From the NCBI GenBank assembly GCA_030760725.1, contig JASWHV010000018.1:16648273-16712272 (forward strand): a DNA stretch of 64,000 bases, in the 5' to 3' direction. Each line of letters starts with the position of its first letter. Position 1 is the stretch's first letter. The DNA comes from Neostapfia colusana (taxonomy: Eukaryota > Streptophyta > Magnoliopsida > Poales > Poaceae). The notes under the pieces were generated by a model. That model did not search any database. It had not been told where the DNA came from and saw nothing but the letters and a program-made list of their open reading frames with translations. The translations under genes and the position numbers were made by a program. Shown here in pieces: positions 23,012 through 35,412 of this stretch.

Positions 23012-23014
23012 CAC

Positions 23015-26000
23015 TGTGGGGGACACCCGCCGACGAACAAATACCCTGCCAAGACCTTGTCGGGTGGTGCCGTGATATGCGGCACCCAACAGCACACGGT
23101 CGAGGAAACACATCACATTACATAAATTATTTGCGGAAGCATACAAAAGTGTTTTACAAATACTTATCTCAAAATAAGCTACATCACAAGACTATAACTC
23201 TCATGACTCATTTCTAACAGAGCAACAAAGAAACAGTCCAGCCCGAGGACGTTTCTTACTAGCAACACGAAGACAAACCGCAGCGGCGAGGATGCTCTTG
23301 AGTAACCACTTGGAGGTTCCCGAGTCTCATTGGCATCCCTTCTCATAAGCATAAAGTCAATCCTGCAAAACAACTTGGATAGCATCCGTGAGCATAACGC
23401 TCAGCAAGACTTAACCGTCACCCTAGTCATGAAACTCTATATGAGGTTATGAACATAAAGTAGGATGGTAATATGCATAATAAAACTCGCCTAAAAGTGA
23501 ATCCTTACTTTCAGGTATTATTTGCAGCAATTTAAGTAACCTTGTGCACACCACATCGGGAGTTCACAATCAAACAAGAAACGCTTTCCCCCGATGTAAT
23601 TTGCTCATGGCATAAAAGAATCGAGTTTGCACTGGCTATTCATCAAAGATACATCACAAAGATAGTATAAAGTTCAAACCAATGTGATTAGTTCCTATCT
23701 CATGCAAGTTCTTACTACGTCACAACTGTGAGAACAAGTATGCTCGGTCCACTCCGCTTACGACGGTGATTCGAATCAATAACACCCAGACAACACGACA
23801 CGTACGCCCGTACTCGATGTTGCCTACAGTAACCATCACTGACGTCGTACGTGGCAGCCTTTCTTCCGTTTCACTCCCGTTGAATCGATCAAGTCACCCC
23901 GTACAGTAGCCACTCTCATGGTACACCTATTGACATGAGATGTCATGAGAATGTTACCCACATACTGCACACCGGCCGTATCGCCTAAGGCGACCCGAAA
24001 AGGCTCAACGGAAGCTTCCCGAGGTACATCGGTTTACTGGGTCCCATATAGCCAGCATGAGTCCGGTACACAACTCAAACTTGTTCAACAGGGCCGCATA
24101 CGGATCAGTGCTTGACCAACACGGACAGGTCTATAGCATCCAGGCCCCTATGTCCTGCTGCCCCTACAACCTTCCGGTCTCAACTATAACTTGCTAATTC
24201 ATTTTTGAACCAATCCCGTATGCACCTTTTGTTCCTAAACATGCGAGTAGCATCTCACCACTCGACTTCTACCGAACCTTACTTAAGCATGGCAGTTCTA
24301 CACGATGTAAAGACATCTACCCAGTACTCCATGGGTTTATTTGGTCATGCAAGAGGAGTATCAAACAACTAGACCTAATGCATAATTCATATCTTAACCG
24401 AAAGTGAATGCAAAGTAAAAACTTAAAAGTTGTTAAATGCAAACCAGAGCTTGCCTATTTTGCAGTGTAGTAGTATATAAGCAGTTACTGATCCTTGCTG
24501 ATCAACCCTTGATTCTCCGGAGCTTGATCCACTTCAATGAATCGCTCCTTTGAATCCCCTTTGTCGTGAATCCTAATGAAATGTATATGCACAATTTTTT
24601 ATAGAATGCAATGAAAAGAATTATAGAATGGATTTCTTAGGAACAAAGGTTGTGTGGAAAAGCCAATACTGGCTTGGTTTGCCTCTGTTGTGCAAAGAAA
24701 CAAGAATGACTAACTTGGCCTTAATGTTTTAGCTATACACTAACTACTTTCCCTAATGAACATAATAGAGGAGCTGAAAAAAATTAAATGCAACTGAAGA
24801 ACAAGAACTCCAATGGCCTCAAAACTTTTACAGCAGGTTCTATACTACCTAGGGATTTAGCTTGCCAAATTGCAGCTAATGTAGAGTCAAATAGGGTTCT
24901 CCATAATCCCTACAATGTCTTATGTACTTTCCCACATACATAAGTATAATAGAACAAGAAGAGGGAGTTCAAGGGTTCAAATTGAGCTGATAATTTATAT
25001 GTGAGTTCCTGGTCACATGAAAGTCATTTGTTCCAAAATTCAGACCTTTTTCTTGAGTAGTTCTCCAGAACAATTCTTTAAGCATTTCTATTCAAAGGAA
25101 TTAATTCTGGAGTACTGTGCATTTTCATGCTCAATTAAGTGAACTACAATTTCAAGTATGTCTCAGAGAGCTTGCCTAAATTTTCCTATAATTTTTGGAG
25201 CTATGTATTTCCCAGAATAGATTTTACAAGTGGGAAACATTTTCTGAAAATGTTTCTGGACTCTTATGAACACAACATTTTGTATTTAGCAAATTCCGAC
25301 TCAAATGATCTTCAGATGAGCTTAAACTTTGCTAGAAGGTCAACAATATGCTAAAGAATATTCTGGCAAAAGTTGAGGATTTTTGGATGAACCAAACTCC
25401 CTCAATAATTCTTTTTCAGAAAAGCTTCAAAGAATTTCCCAGAATTTAATATTGACTTTCATTCAAATTTGAGTTCATATTTGGATAGATCTCTGCAAAA
25501 GGAATCAAACCCAATTTGAATCACTCAATTTGGAGGTTCCTACACAAAGATATGATTTTCCAAATTTGTGGCAAACTCTGGAATTATTTTCCCTACTGAA
25601 ATTCGGTTGGTCCCACTGTTTAAACGCCAGCCAATAGGAAATGGGCCACACCGGGTTCCCAGGGTTCCAGCGCGCCAGCACACTGGATCTGGGCCACAAC
25701 AGATCACAAATTTAAACACTGAGGTGCTGACAGCCGGGACCCACCCGGTCTTCTTCTTCCTCCGGCTGCCTTCCCACGCCCGCGCGTTCCCCCTCGCCGG
25801 AGCAAACTGGTGCTCACCGGCCGCCCGTTTCCGGCCACCATCCGAGCTTGGGCTTGCCGCTAGGGCGTTATTGAGGCCGGAGAACAGGACTGTGGGGTTT
25901 GCTAGGGCTGCCGGTCACTGGAGATACCTCGGCGACGTGTGGCGGCCTCGGTTGGAGTTCGGCGCCGTTGGCCGAGGTTTCTAGCCCGCCGAAAGCTTGA

Positions 26001-27333
26001 CCAATTAGCTCTACAGAACCATTAGGTCATCGCAAAGCTCGGCGAGGCCTTGAACTGGCTCAGGAATGGAGGCAAATGGATCGGCACCGTGGGCCCGATC
26101 GGTCCCGCCGAAGAAGTGTTCGGTAGACCTCAAAATCCGTCGCTCCGAGGTGTTTTCATGTGACGGTTGCTAAAGCAAAGATGCTCGCCGGCTAGTCCAG
26201 CCCCTATGTGCAAGATTTGATGACCTATGGAGGATTAGAGAGTGGAAATTTGAGGTTTTCGTACCGGACGTTCGGTTTGCACCCGCCGGAACCAAATTCC
26301 AAAATTCGCCGGCTATGCTCCACGGTTGGGCTCGAGCTTTGGTTGAGAGCAGAACCGTGGCTGTGCGCTCCTGTTGCCGTGCTTGCTCGGTCGTGAACAC
26401 CCCCGTGGTGGCCTGTCCACGTGAAGCCGATCACCGATTTAAGTTAGGTCGCCGCGGAGTGGTTGTTTGAGGGCTCGGGAACGCCGGAACTCAGTGGTTT
26501 TTGGGTCGGGGAGGTGAGCAACGGGTGCACCGTGCTGTTTTGCAGCTCGGAGGCAGTGACGCGAGTGTTTCCCAGTTGCTCCCAAGGAGGTGGCGGTGTG
26601 GGGCTCTCGGCCTGTGCATTTGCTCGCGAGGAGAAGAAACCACGTCGGTTGCTCGGTCTGTGGGGGAAGTAGATCACACAGAGAGAAGAGAAACCACACA
26701 CGGTGCCAGCGCTTGAGAAATGCAACGAGGAGGTGGCTCGGCAACCTCCTCTGTGGCACATGGTGAGAAGCTCCTCGGTGAGTTGAAAACAGAGAGCAAT
26801 TGCTTCCTTTGCAAGTCACAATTAGCTTGACATGTGGGTCCCACCCCACATTTTCCTCCCAAAATATATTCTCATGTTGATCTCTCAAATTCCAACGTTT
26901 TGAAGTTTAAATGTGGGCCAGTATTTGAATTCCCCCTAATTCAGTTTGAACTTGCATAGCAAATTTGAATTTGGTTGGAAGTTGAAAATGCTTCCAAATA
27001 ATTCCTTTTTGAGCCCATCCTTGAATGACAAGTTTGTCATCTAATTTTTTCCAAAATTTTCAAACTTTATGGCTGCATGAGTATTCAAAGTTTTTTACCA
27101 CCATTTGTGTGAACTTTGAATTCAAAATCTGATTTTTAAACTTTCATGCAAAAAGGTCTTTAAATCTTTATTGGTTCAACACCTTCAAATAAAAATGTGA
27201 GCCTCATTTTGGATGATCATCCATGTATCACTTTGCATGAATAAAAGTTTTAGCAAGTCCCATTTTTCATGCCTTTGCCACACACATGAATTTAAACCTC
27301 AGTTTTTATTCATATACATTTTGGGACTTTTAA
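23015..27333 (-). repeat. TK3 5' LTR (about 4.3 kb)
   Basis: It starts TGTGGGGGACACCC on the plus strand and ends near TTTTGGGACTTTTA at 27333. That resembles the LTR ends of TK5 (GGGACTTTTACA) and TK6 (complement of TGTAAAGGTCCC), but the terminal CA is not intact, so the right border is uncertain by a few bases. It belongs to the LTR family of TK4, TK5 and TK6 more than to that of TK1 and TK2. The GC-rich core is about 25610-26860. To the right, antisense copia RT begins at once. Confidence 0.75.
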
Positions 27334-29455
27334 TCCAAATAAGCTCGATAAGCAGTATGAATCTTTGAAAACAAAGAAACCAAGTACATGGTGCCTGTTT
27401 TAACCCATATAATGACTTGTTGAGTTTGCAAACATGTGATGGATGAGCAGAGTCAATAAAACCAGATGGTTGAGCACAGTACACGGTCTCAGATAAGTCA
27501 CCATTGAATAATGCATTCTTGACATCTAATTGATGTATAGGCCAAGAGAGGCTGAGGTAGCAATACTCAACACTGTGCATATTGTTGCGGGTTTGATAAC
27601 TGGACTAAAGGTCTCCTGAAAATCAATACCTTCCTCCTGAGTGAAGCCTCCTGAGTGACAACCCAACACGCTTTATAGTGATTCAGTGTTCCATCCGGAT
27701 TGAATTTATGCCAGAAAATCCATTTACCAGTGACCACATTAGCACCTGAAGGTTTCGACACGAGGGACAAAGTATTGTTTGACATAAAAGCATTATATTC
27801 CTAATGCATAGAACGGTTCCAGTTGGGATCTTTAAGAGCTGAGCGATAGTTGGAAGGAATAGATGAGATGGTTTCACTGGAAGACAGTTTCATAATGATA
27901 CGTGGCTGGAAAATTCCTTCCTTAGTTCTTGTGGTCATGTGGTGTTATGGAACGACTTTTTGTGATAATGAATTAGGCGATGGTGATGGACTGAGCGACA
28001 GAGGGCCATGAGCCAATGTACTGGAGCTGCGATGTGCCAAATGAGGGGAAAACAGGGAACTACGTTTAGTTTTGTTTGTGAAAGGTGTAGGCGAGTGGGA
28101 TCTGCAATTGTTGCTGAGGAAGAGTTTGTAGGTGTAAGGTGTATAAGTACAGGGGGACTAGGTACAGAAGCTATATGTGATATGTCTGGAGGTGTAGGTG
28201 TTTTGACTGTGGGATTTACTGGTGTATCAGCATAAGGAAAACATGTCTCATAAAAAATAACATGTCGTGAGATAATAATCCGGCGAGTAGTTAAGTTCAT
28301 GAATTTGTATCCCTTATTTTCAGCTGGATATCCTAGGAAAACACAACCCATCGACCTAGGATCGAGTTTGTTTCGAGCTAGAGAGGTGGTATTCGGATAA
28401 CATAAACAACCAAAGCTCATAAATGAGAGTAATCCGGCTGTTCTCCAAATAAGGCTTGATAGGGTGTCTGAAAATTCTGAGGTTTGCAGGGACGTCCGTT
28501 GAGAAGGTATGTGGCGCGCTGTGAGTAGTGACTCGACCCAGTACTTAGGTGGAAGTTGTGCCTGAAAAATCAAGGTTCGGAGGACATTGTTAATGGTGCG
28601 TAAGGAACGCTCGGCCTTCCCTTTTTGTGCAGAGGAGTATGGATAGGAGAATCGAAAGCTAATCCCATGTCCAAGGAAAAAGGAACAAAGAGTATTGTTT
28701 TCAAACTCTTTCTGTTATCACATTGGAAACACTGGATGCTTGATCTGAATTGGCTGAGGACATATGTGTGGAAGTTTTGTATGACGGAAGGTGCATCATA
28801 TTTGTTTCGTAGTGGGAAAGTCCATAAGTAATATTTGTAATCGTCAAGAAGAATGAGATAGTACTTGAAGCCAGTGACGCTTTCAAAAGGCGATGTCCAA
28901 AGATCACAATGCATAAGTTGAAAGGGAAAATAGGTTACAGAATATGAATTTGGGAAAGGCAACCGCACATGGCGTTCTTTCTGACAAGCATCACAGACAT
29001 GTGAGATTTTATTTGTGTCTGGAACAGAGAATTGAGATAGAATGTTTCCTAAGCTTCTTTTTCCTGGATGTCCTAGCCTGCGATGCCAGAGTGTGGAGGT
29101 AGTGGCCACGAGTAATGTTGATGATGAGGTCCACCGAACAGGGTAGAATGGGTACAGCTTGCCAGAGCTGTTGGACCTCATGATCACATCCCTGGTGTGT
29201 AGATTCTTTACAGAGAAAGCCAAAAAGATCAAATTTCACAGAACAACAATTATCAGTTGTGAATCTTCGAACTGAAATTAGGTTGTGAATAAAGTTTGTT
29301 GTGTGTAAACAAACACATGGTAAACGGAAAGTGGCAGATGGTGTGTGCAGATTTATGGATCCAGTGCCAAGAATAGTATTGTTAGAACCATTGCCAACAA
29401 TAACATTTGAAGAATTGTGCGTGCTTTGTATTCCACAACTGCCAACTGTCACCTC
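27334..29455 (-). pseudogene. CP1: Ty1/copia pol relic (protease end, integrase, RT start)
   Basis: On the minus strand, in order: a protease tail (VIVGNGSNNTILGTGSINL); a GAG-pre-integrase zinc region (LWHRRLGHPGKRSLGNIL with HVCDACQKE); the integrase core (LMHCDLWTSPF with the first Asp, FQCDN with the second); the integrase C-terminal region (SFGCLCYPNTTSLARNKLDP, GCVFLGYPAENKGYK); and RT (NVVTGKWIF, HQLDVKNALFNGDLSE, SLYGLKQAP). The order integrase before RT is diagnostic of copia. Frames change several times and stops intervene. The relic is cut off in RT at the TK3 LTR border (about 27334-27380), and nothing resembling gag is found upstream of the protease. It is an old, dead fragment. 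Confidence 0.85.
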
Positions 29456-31268
29456 CTAGTTGGCACACTTAAGATGGCAGTCCCACCTGCGGGTCCTGGT
29501 CCCCGTCTGGTTTTGCACCCAACGAGTGAAGACGCAGGTGAGATTTTTCACCTGCGGGCGTGACCAGCCTCCGACCCAACGTGTTGTGGGTGAGGGTATT
29601 AATTTTTAGCCGCGGGTGCCCACTGGGCAACTGAAATTGCTACTTTTTGAGACTATTGAGATTGTTATGAGAACGGATTCGGTGAGTGAGAGTTGGGACT
29701 GTTATCTTGTGGAGTATTAGGATTCTTTTCAATAAAATCAATTCTATGCAGTCATAGGTTTGTCGTTCCCAATGACACTCTAATGCTGAGTTGTATCCCT
29801 TCCTCGTCTCATTGAGAAAGAGAATGATAAAGCAGCCAACTTTACGACAAGTAAGCTTCTCCAGACAGACGGAATAGCTTTGACCTAATTTAGGAGTTTC
29901 CAGTATATATTGTTCTGCCATCAGAGTTTCTGACTTTTTTTGCTTACGTTCTATCACGAGAGTTGAGACTGTTGAGATTTGTGTCTGAGTGTTGATTATT
30001 ATTACCAGCATGCATATGTGACATCTTATTCGTTCTCGTCATATAAGTATTATGTTTACTGTTTAAATTGTTCTACCATCAAATTCAGAGTTGAGATTGT
30101 TCTGCCATGAGTGTATACATGTGAATATTCAGTGTCATTAATTTATATATCAACTAATTGTTCTAATATATAAGTTAAATTGTTCCACCATCAGAGTTGA
30201 CATATACGCACTGTGGTGACTGTCTTAGGACATTTGATATAAGAGACTGTCACATGATCTGTGAAACTGCTAGGAGATTAGAGTTCATGGAAACTTGACA
30301 GGGATCCGAAATATGTCCGAGACCCGGCAGGTGAGGGTGGTAAATCTAGTCCATGGGTGCGAGTGTGAGTTGTACCCGCAGTCTCTCTCGTTTCAGGTGG
30401 GTTCTTGCAGCACCAGGAAGCCAACATCATAGGGCATGATGATGGCCTGCATGAATTCGATCGGGATGGTGGCTGATCAGAATAGGCGAGCTTGGCCTCC
30501 TCTCCCATTAAACGCTCCTCCATGGAGACTGGGTATTCTAGCCTCAAAGTAATAATAACCGTCTAAATAACCCTCTGGTTGTTTTTGTTGAGTTGTTTTG
30601 ACAAAGATAAGTCTGTTTAACCCCTCGATGTATTGTCAGCCAACTACTTAACTCTCAACTATAAAACTAGGTATTTTCTACCCCTTATATTTGTAATATC
30701 ACCTATTTCACACCCTATACTAGTTTTAGAGAGCGATTTAGTCACCCTAAATTGTTGAGATGATCTATCTTGCCAAATTAAATACGAGTGAGACCCATGT
30801 GTGAACTAACAAGTGCAAAACCACTCAACAAACCGTCTCTCAATGTTCCCTATCGCCTGGTCATCCCCCCCTCACTGATGCGTCCAGTGACTCTGCCCCC
30901 TCATTCTAGAAGTGATACTTTCCTTATGCAGATCTATACAAGCTTAATTGTCACAAGTAGTTCTATTTTCCATGTTTTGTTAATGGTCATAACTTCCTTG
31001 TATGTCTTTCTAAAGTAATAAAGGTAATTAAGGGAGAACAACCTTGCTCCATTGCCATGTGATTCAATTCCCATTTACTTTTTTATGAAAATTGTTGAGT
31101 TAGGTTGTTATAGTGATACTAGGTATCACAATTTACAGAATCATTTTTCATTCTAAATCAGATTTGATTATGAATATTGATGTATTGTACCTCGAGATTA
31201 TTATGTTACTTCTGCCAAAATGAATATGCCGGAATGAAGATTGAAAACCAGAGTTATGCCATGCCATG
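29456..31268. other. Unassigned non-coding stretch
   Basis: I see no convincing gene. The left end (29456-29640) is GC-rich with repeated ACCTGCGGG/CCGCGGGTG-like words, and there is a small hairpin at 29431-29463 (GCCAACT...AGTTGGC). The middle holds a degenerate repeat cluster, listed separately. At 30600-30720 there is a cereal-repeat-like run (AACCCCTCGATG, CTCAACTATAAAACTAGGTA) that I cannot name; it may be a MITE or MULE remnant. The 89-residue minus frame at 30278-30547 has no recognisable feature. Confidence 0.5.
29906..30202. repeat. Degenerate dispersed repeat, consensus near ATTGTTCTRCCATCAGAGTT
   Basis: Related words occur at about 29909-29930 (TGTTCTGCCATCAGAGTTTC), 30068-30095 (TTGTTCTACCATCAAATTCA), 30096-30110 (GATTGTTCTGCCATGAG) and 30179-30200 (TTGTTCCACCATCAGAGTTG). 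Related GAGTTGAGACTGTTGAGA words lie near 29660 and 29960. The spacing is irregular. Origin unknown. Confidence 0.4.
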
Positions 31269-31992
31269 TGACACGGCCCGACGCCGCTCGTTTAGTCATG
31301 GGGACGGGGCACTCGCCTGGGAATCGCATTGGGTGGTGCCGTGTTGTGCGGCACCCATCAGCACACATACAAGGAACAATGTATTACATAAAACAATAGC
31401 GGAAGCTTACAATTTTTTCTTTGTAAATAATTTACATCAAATAGCTACAGCGGAAGTCTATAACAACTCACGTCGAATAACTAAGAGCACTCGAGATGAA
31501 GTCCAGCCCGCGGACTCCTCTCGCTAGCAACACGAAGACAACAGCAGCGGCTGGGTTATCCATGTGTTACATGACTCGGAAGTCTCCGAGTCTCACCGGA
31601 CAACCTTCTTCCTAGCCTCGATGTTAACCTGCAAAACCACTCATACAGCAAGCTTGAGCACATAGGCTCAGCAAGACTGACCTGTCTCTCCTAAACAAGA
31701 AACTCTACATGCACGATGGTTGTAATTGGGTTAGCTAGATTTGCATAAAGGACTCACCTACAGTTGATCCTTAACTTTCAGATTTTAAGTCTCATTGTGC
31801 AGACCTTGATCCGAAAAGCATCGCAACTCCACAATCAAACAAGAAACACTTTGTTGCGATGCTCCTTGCACAAAGTGAAAGTAAAGTTTAATGCGCCTAT
31901 CTCTAATTCAATCATGGTTGCAATACAAGTTACAGCACAGCCTTATCAAGTTAAAAGATAACCAGTTCCAGTTGTTACTACGTCAAGACGCA
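31269..31992 (-). repeat. TK4: LTR fragment interrupted by TK5
   Basis: It starts TGACACGGCCCGACG and is collinear with the reverse complement of the TK6 LTR end (57029 back to about 56310), including GAATCGCATTGGG and ACTACGTCAAGACGCA. It stops exactly where TK5 begins. No primer-binding site lies to its left, so 31269 is an outer element edge: a 3' LTR or a solo LTR in minus orientation. The rest should lie beyond the right edge. The preceding CCATG (31264-31268) is the candidate target duplication. Confidence 0.75.
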
Positions 31993-34278
31993 TGAAGGGG
32001 CCCGGTCTCGATCACGGGGCCGTGCCGCCACGCCCGGGGATCACATTGGGTGGTGCCGTGTTATGCGGCACCGAACAGCACACATATAAGGAATCCTGTA
32101 TTACATAAATCAAAAGCGTAAGCTTAAAAATGTTCTTTGTAAATAATTACATAAAATAGCTACAGCGGAAGTCTATAAACAGCTCACGTCGAATAACTAT
32201 GAAGCACCCGAGAAGAGGTCCAGCCCGCGGACTCCTCTCGCTAGCAACACGAAAACATAGCAGCGGCTAGGTTCTCCAAGTGTGACATGACTCAGAAGTC
32301 CCCGAGTCTCACCGGACAACCTTCTTTATAGCGTCGAGGGTTACCTGCAAAACCACTTATATAGCAAGAGTGAGCACAAAGGCTCAGCAAGGCTTAACCG
32401 TCTCTCTCCTAAAGCATGCAACTTTACATGAGGATAACTTAAGACCTAATCCTGTAATTTGCGAAAAGACTCGCCTACGAGTTCATCCTTAACTTTCAGA
32501 TTTTAGCCATAATAGTAGTGACCTTGCGCCCAGCAACATTGGAACTCCACAATCAAACAAGAAACGCTTCATTCCAATGTTACTTGTCCCAAGGTGAAAA
32601 ATAAATTTAGTTTGCTCTATCTCTACTTCAAACAAGGTTCTCATGCAGTTTAACATAATCATAGCAGCAATATTTTTGCAAACTGTTCCCACACAACTTG
32701 CTTACTACGTCACAACACAGTGAGCAAGCGGTAATCATAACCGCGAGGGACGGTGATTCGAATCAAACACTACCCGGATAACTCGACACATACGCCCGCC
32801 TCTGAAGACCCAACTCTGGCGTCCTTCATTACGTCGTATGTGGCAACCTTTCTCAGGACACTAGACTGTAGAAACGGTCGCGCTGTCTCGGGCTCATAGG
32901 TCTAACGAGACGATGTTATATGCCTCTACAACCCAGTGAACCTGGTACATCGGTTTCCTGGTTCCCATATATCAGTAAGCATCTGGTACACAACTCAAAA
33001 CCTGCTCAGAGGGGCTGCACACGCTTCGGTCCTTAACCGACACAGGCAGAGCTACTCAACCAAGACCTCGTCTTGTTGCTGCCTAACCCCACTGCCCGGT
33101 CTCATCTTTAGAAAGGTAAACTTTAGTTTGATTCCTTTCCCAACTACACTTATGATATTCTGAACTATAACTCGCGAGTAGATTCCAACTACTCGTCTTC
33201 TACCGGATGTCCTAGCCTATTTAGCACGGCCTTATTCTACAGCGATGAAACAATTCTACACTGGACCTCAGGGTTCATTTTGGTCATGCAAGTGGAGTGT
33301 AAAACATCCTTGACCTAATGCACATACAAACTTTGACCCATAGTAGTGAACAAAGTAAAAACTTTGGAAAACAACTTAAATACAAACCGGGGCTTGCCTT
33401 GGTTTTGCAGGTGACTAGAGTCAGATAATATGGGTTAGTTGCTGATGTCTTGAAGTTCAACTCCAGCCCTTCTTGCTCCTTGATCCAAGCTCAACTTATC
33501 CTTCTTCCCTTTTCACGTTTTATCACTACACGTTATGAATATGCATACATGTTTAACTATGAAACTTTTGTTAACAAGTGCTAAAGACAAGTTTAAAACT
33601 GGAACTCTGTTTAAGAATTTAAAATGACACTGGTGCTAGGGGTTTGGGTGTGTGTTTAAGTACTAGGATCAAGTGAGAAGGGGTTTCATCACTTGGGTGG
33701 GGATCACCCAATGAGGTTGAACAGAACACTACTGATCCAGGGCTCCAATGGATCTGGAAATTTTCTTGTGAGTTCCTTGTCACAAGAAAGTCCTCTAGAC
33801 CAAAATTTAGAACTTTTCAATAAGCAGATCACCCAGAACAATTCCCTAAGCATTTAGGCAAAAAAAATAATTCTGAATAAATTTGTATCTTCATGCAGAT
33901 TTAAGTGAACTACAATTTCAGACATTGCTCCGGGGTTATGACTGAATTTTTCTAGGATTTTTGGAGCTAAGGAATACCCAGAACTGAATTTCCAAGTTTT
34001 GGAAATTCTCTGAAAATGTTTCTGTATTCATTTGAATACAGAAACTTGAAATCCGAATTACCCTAACTAAATCAACTCCAAATGAGCTGAAACGTTTACA
34101 GGAGTCTCCTAATATCGTAAAGAATATTGTGGCAAAACTTGGGGATTCTTGGATGAACCAAACTCTCTCAAAAATTCTTTTGCTGAAAAGATTTAAAGAA
34201 TTTTTCCAGAATTTTCCATTGGTTTTCATGCAAATTGGGTGGCATATTTGGCTAGAGTTTTACCTCCTGAATCCAATC
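31993..34278 (-). repeat. TK5 3' LTR, left part
   Basis: This is 2.29 kb matching the TK5 5' LTR base for base over long runs (for example 32040-32160 against 51545-51665). It ends with the CAATC target site of TAT1 (34274-34278); the LTR resumes at 43546. Confidence 0.88.
34274..34278. repeat. TAT1 target-site duplication, left copy (CAATC)
   Basis: CAATC precedes TGTCGGTACC and recurs at 43541-43545 directly after the other LTR end ACTTCGACA. The rejoined host sequence agrees with the reverse complement of the TK6 LTR near 54690-54715. Confidence 0.92.
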
Positions 34279-34330
34279 TGTCGGTACCTGAGATATGGGG
34301 TACCCCCGCGCACAGGGTAAAATGCCTAAG

Positions 34331-34670
34331 GTACTCGCCCTTCTCCGCAGGGAGAGCTCCGAAGGCGCCACGCGTCCGGCGGGGACGGACCTCCCTCTCC
34401 TCAGAGGAGAGCTCCGGGCTCGCCACGTGGCATACAGAAGCCGGACCTCCCCCTCCGCGGGAGAGAGGTCCGAAGACGCCACGCGTCCAGCGGGGCCGGA
34501 CCTCCCTCTCCGCAGAGGAGAGCTCCGGGCCCGCCACGTGGCATACAGAAGCCGGACCTCCCCCTCCGCGGGGAGAGGTCCGGAGGCTCCACGTGCCCCG
34601 CAGGCCGGGCCCTTCTCTCCTCAGAGAAGAGCTCCAGACCCGCCACGTGGCCAGGAGAACGGTGCTGCCC
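34331..34670 (+). repeat. Tandem repeats of about 111 bp in the TAT1 LTR U3
   Basis: Three units start at GCCACGCGTCC (34367), GCCACGCGTCC (34478) and a diverged TCCACGTGCC (34588), so the period is 111 then 110. Each holds the palindrome-like CTCTCCTCAGAGGAGAG (or CCGCAGAGGAGAG) followed by GCTCCGGGC and GCCACGTGGC, an E-box/G-box-like word. The 3' LTR carries the same array at 42499-42838. Repeated U3 units often act as enhancers; that role here is inference. Confidence 0.75.
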
Positions 34671-35052
34671 GCCCCCGAGCGGTAGGCGGTGGGCGTAAAG
34701 GCGCCCCCCACCTTGCCCGTACAAGGTATTCAAGGCCCGCGTCTTCCCAAGACGCGGAAACGCGGAGCACGCGTCTGTCAGGTGCCGTTGCGCCAAGTCG
34801 CATCACAGACTGGCGCGCGGTGTTAGAACCTGCCAGCTAATAAACGCTGCGACAAGACATCCCATGCCGCCTGCGCCGTCATCAACCACTACGACTAGCG
34901 TGCGGCATGGGCAGGGCGGCAAGATGAAGACTCAGAAGCCTTCGACCAGAGGCAACTACCGGCGTAACTACAGATACGGTAGATAATAGACAATCTTCCC
35001 GGGACCACCTGTCGGGTCCCGGCTCCCCTTGTAAGCCGCCCGAGTCTTGGAC

Positions 35053-35059
35053 TATAAAA
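35053..35059 (+). promoter_or_regulatory. TAT1 LTR TATA box (5' copy)
   Basis: TATAAAA lies in GGACTATAAAAGGCTCGGG, about 320 bases from the LTR end, where a plant pol II promoter would start the genomic RNA. The 3' LTR copy is at 43218-43224. Confidence 0.75.
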
Positions 35060-35375
35060 GGCTCGGGTAGGCGTCGATAGCAAGGGTTCGCATTTTGCAA
35101 CTCATACGCTAGCCATACACTCTCAAGCTGTAACTCACCCCCAAGCTCAGGCCCCCAGCCCTGAGCAGCAAGCAATACAGCGAGCTCCATAGCTCGCCAT
35201 GGACGTAGGGTTTTACGCTCCGGCGGCCTGAACCACGTAAAACTCTCCGTGTCAAGCTCTCACTAACTCGTCCATCTGCGCAAGCTCTCCGCTAGGAACC
35301 AGCCCCTCCGAAAAAAGAACCTCCGCGGGCTGCCCAGTGCAGGCCCGGGGGAAGTGTCGACCGAACACTTCGACA

Positions 35376-35396
35376 TTTTGCGCGCCAGGTAGGGGG
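35376..35396 (+). promoter_or_regulatory. TAT1 primer-binding site region
   Basis: TTTTGCGCGCCAGGTAGGGG directly follows the LTR end. It differs from the tRNA-Met site of the chromoviruses, and resembles my memory of other grass Tat elements. I do not assign the primer tRNA. Confidence 0.65.
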
Positions 35397-35412
35397 CTTT
35401 TCCCCTAGCGCG

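Larger units (their letters stand above)
34279..35375 (+). repeat. TAT1 5' LTR (1097 bp)
   Basis: It runs TGTCGGTACCTGAG to AACACTTCGACA. It contains the 111 bp tandem repeats (34331-34670), a TATA box at 35053-35059 and a GC-rich transcribed part. Frames open on both strands here come from repeat units whose length is a multiple of three. Confidence 0.93.

Noticed and set aside
25568..26888. Frames on both strands in the TK3 LTR core, considered as a captured host gene
   Set aside because: No exon-like continuity or known domain; the composition matches the cores of the other LTRs. The capture idea is kept only as a question in the findings.
30278..30547. 89-residue minus-strand frame
   Set aside because: No domain, no homologue recognised, and low-complexity composition; not enough to call a gene.
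34226..34840. Long overlapping frames on both strands in the TAT1 5' LTR (repeated at 42337-42901)
   Set aside because: They come from tandem units of 111 bp, a multiple of three, so any open register repeats. No domain is present, and the same frames appear in both LTRs.
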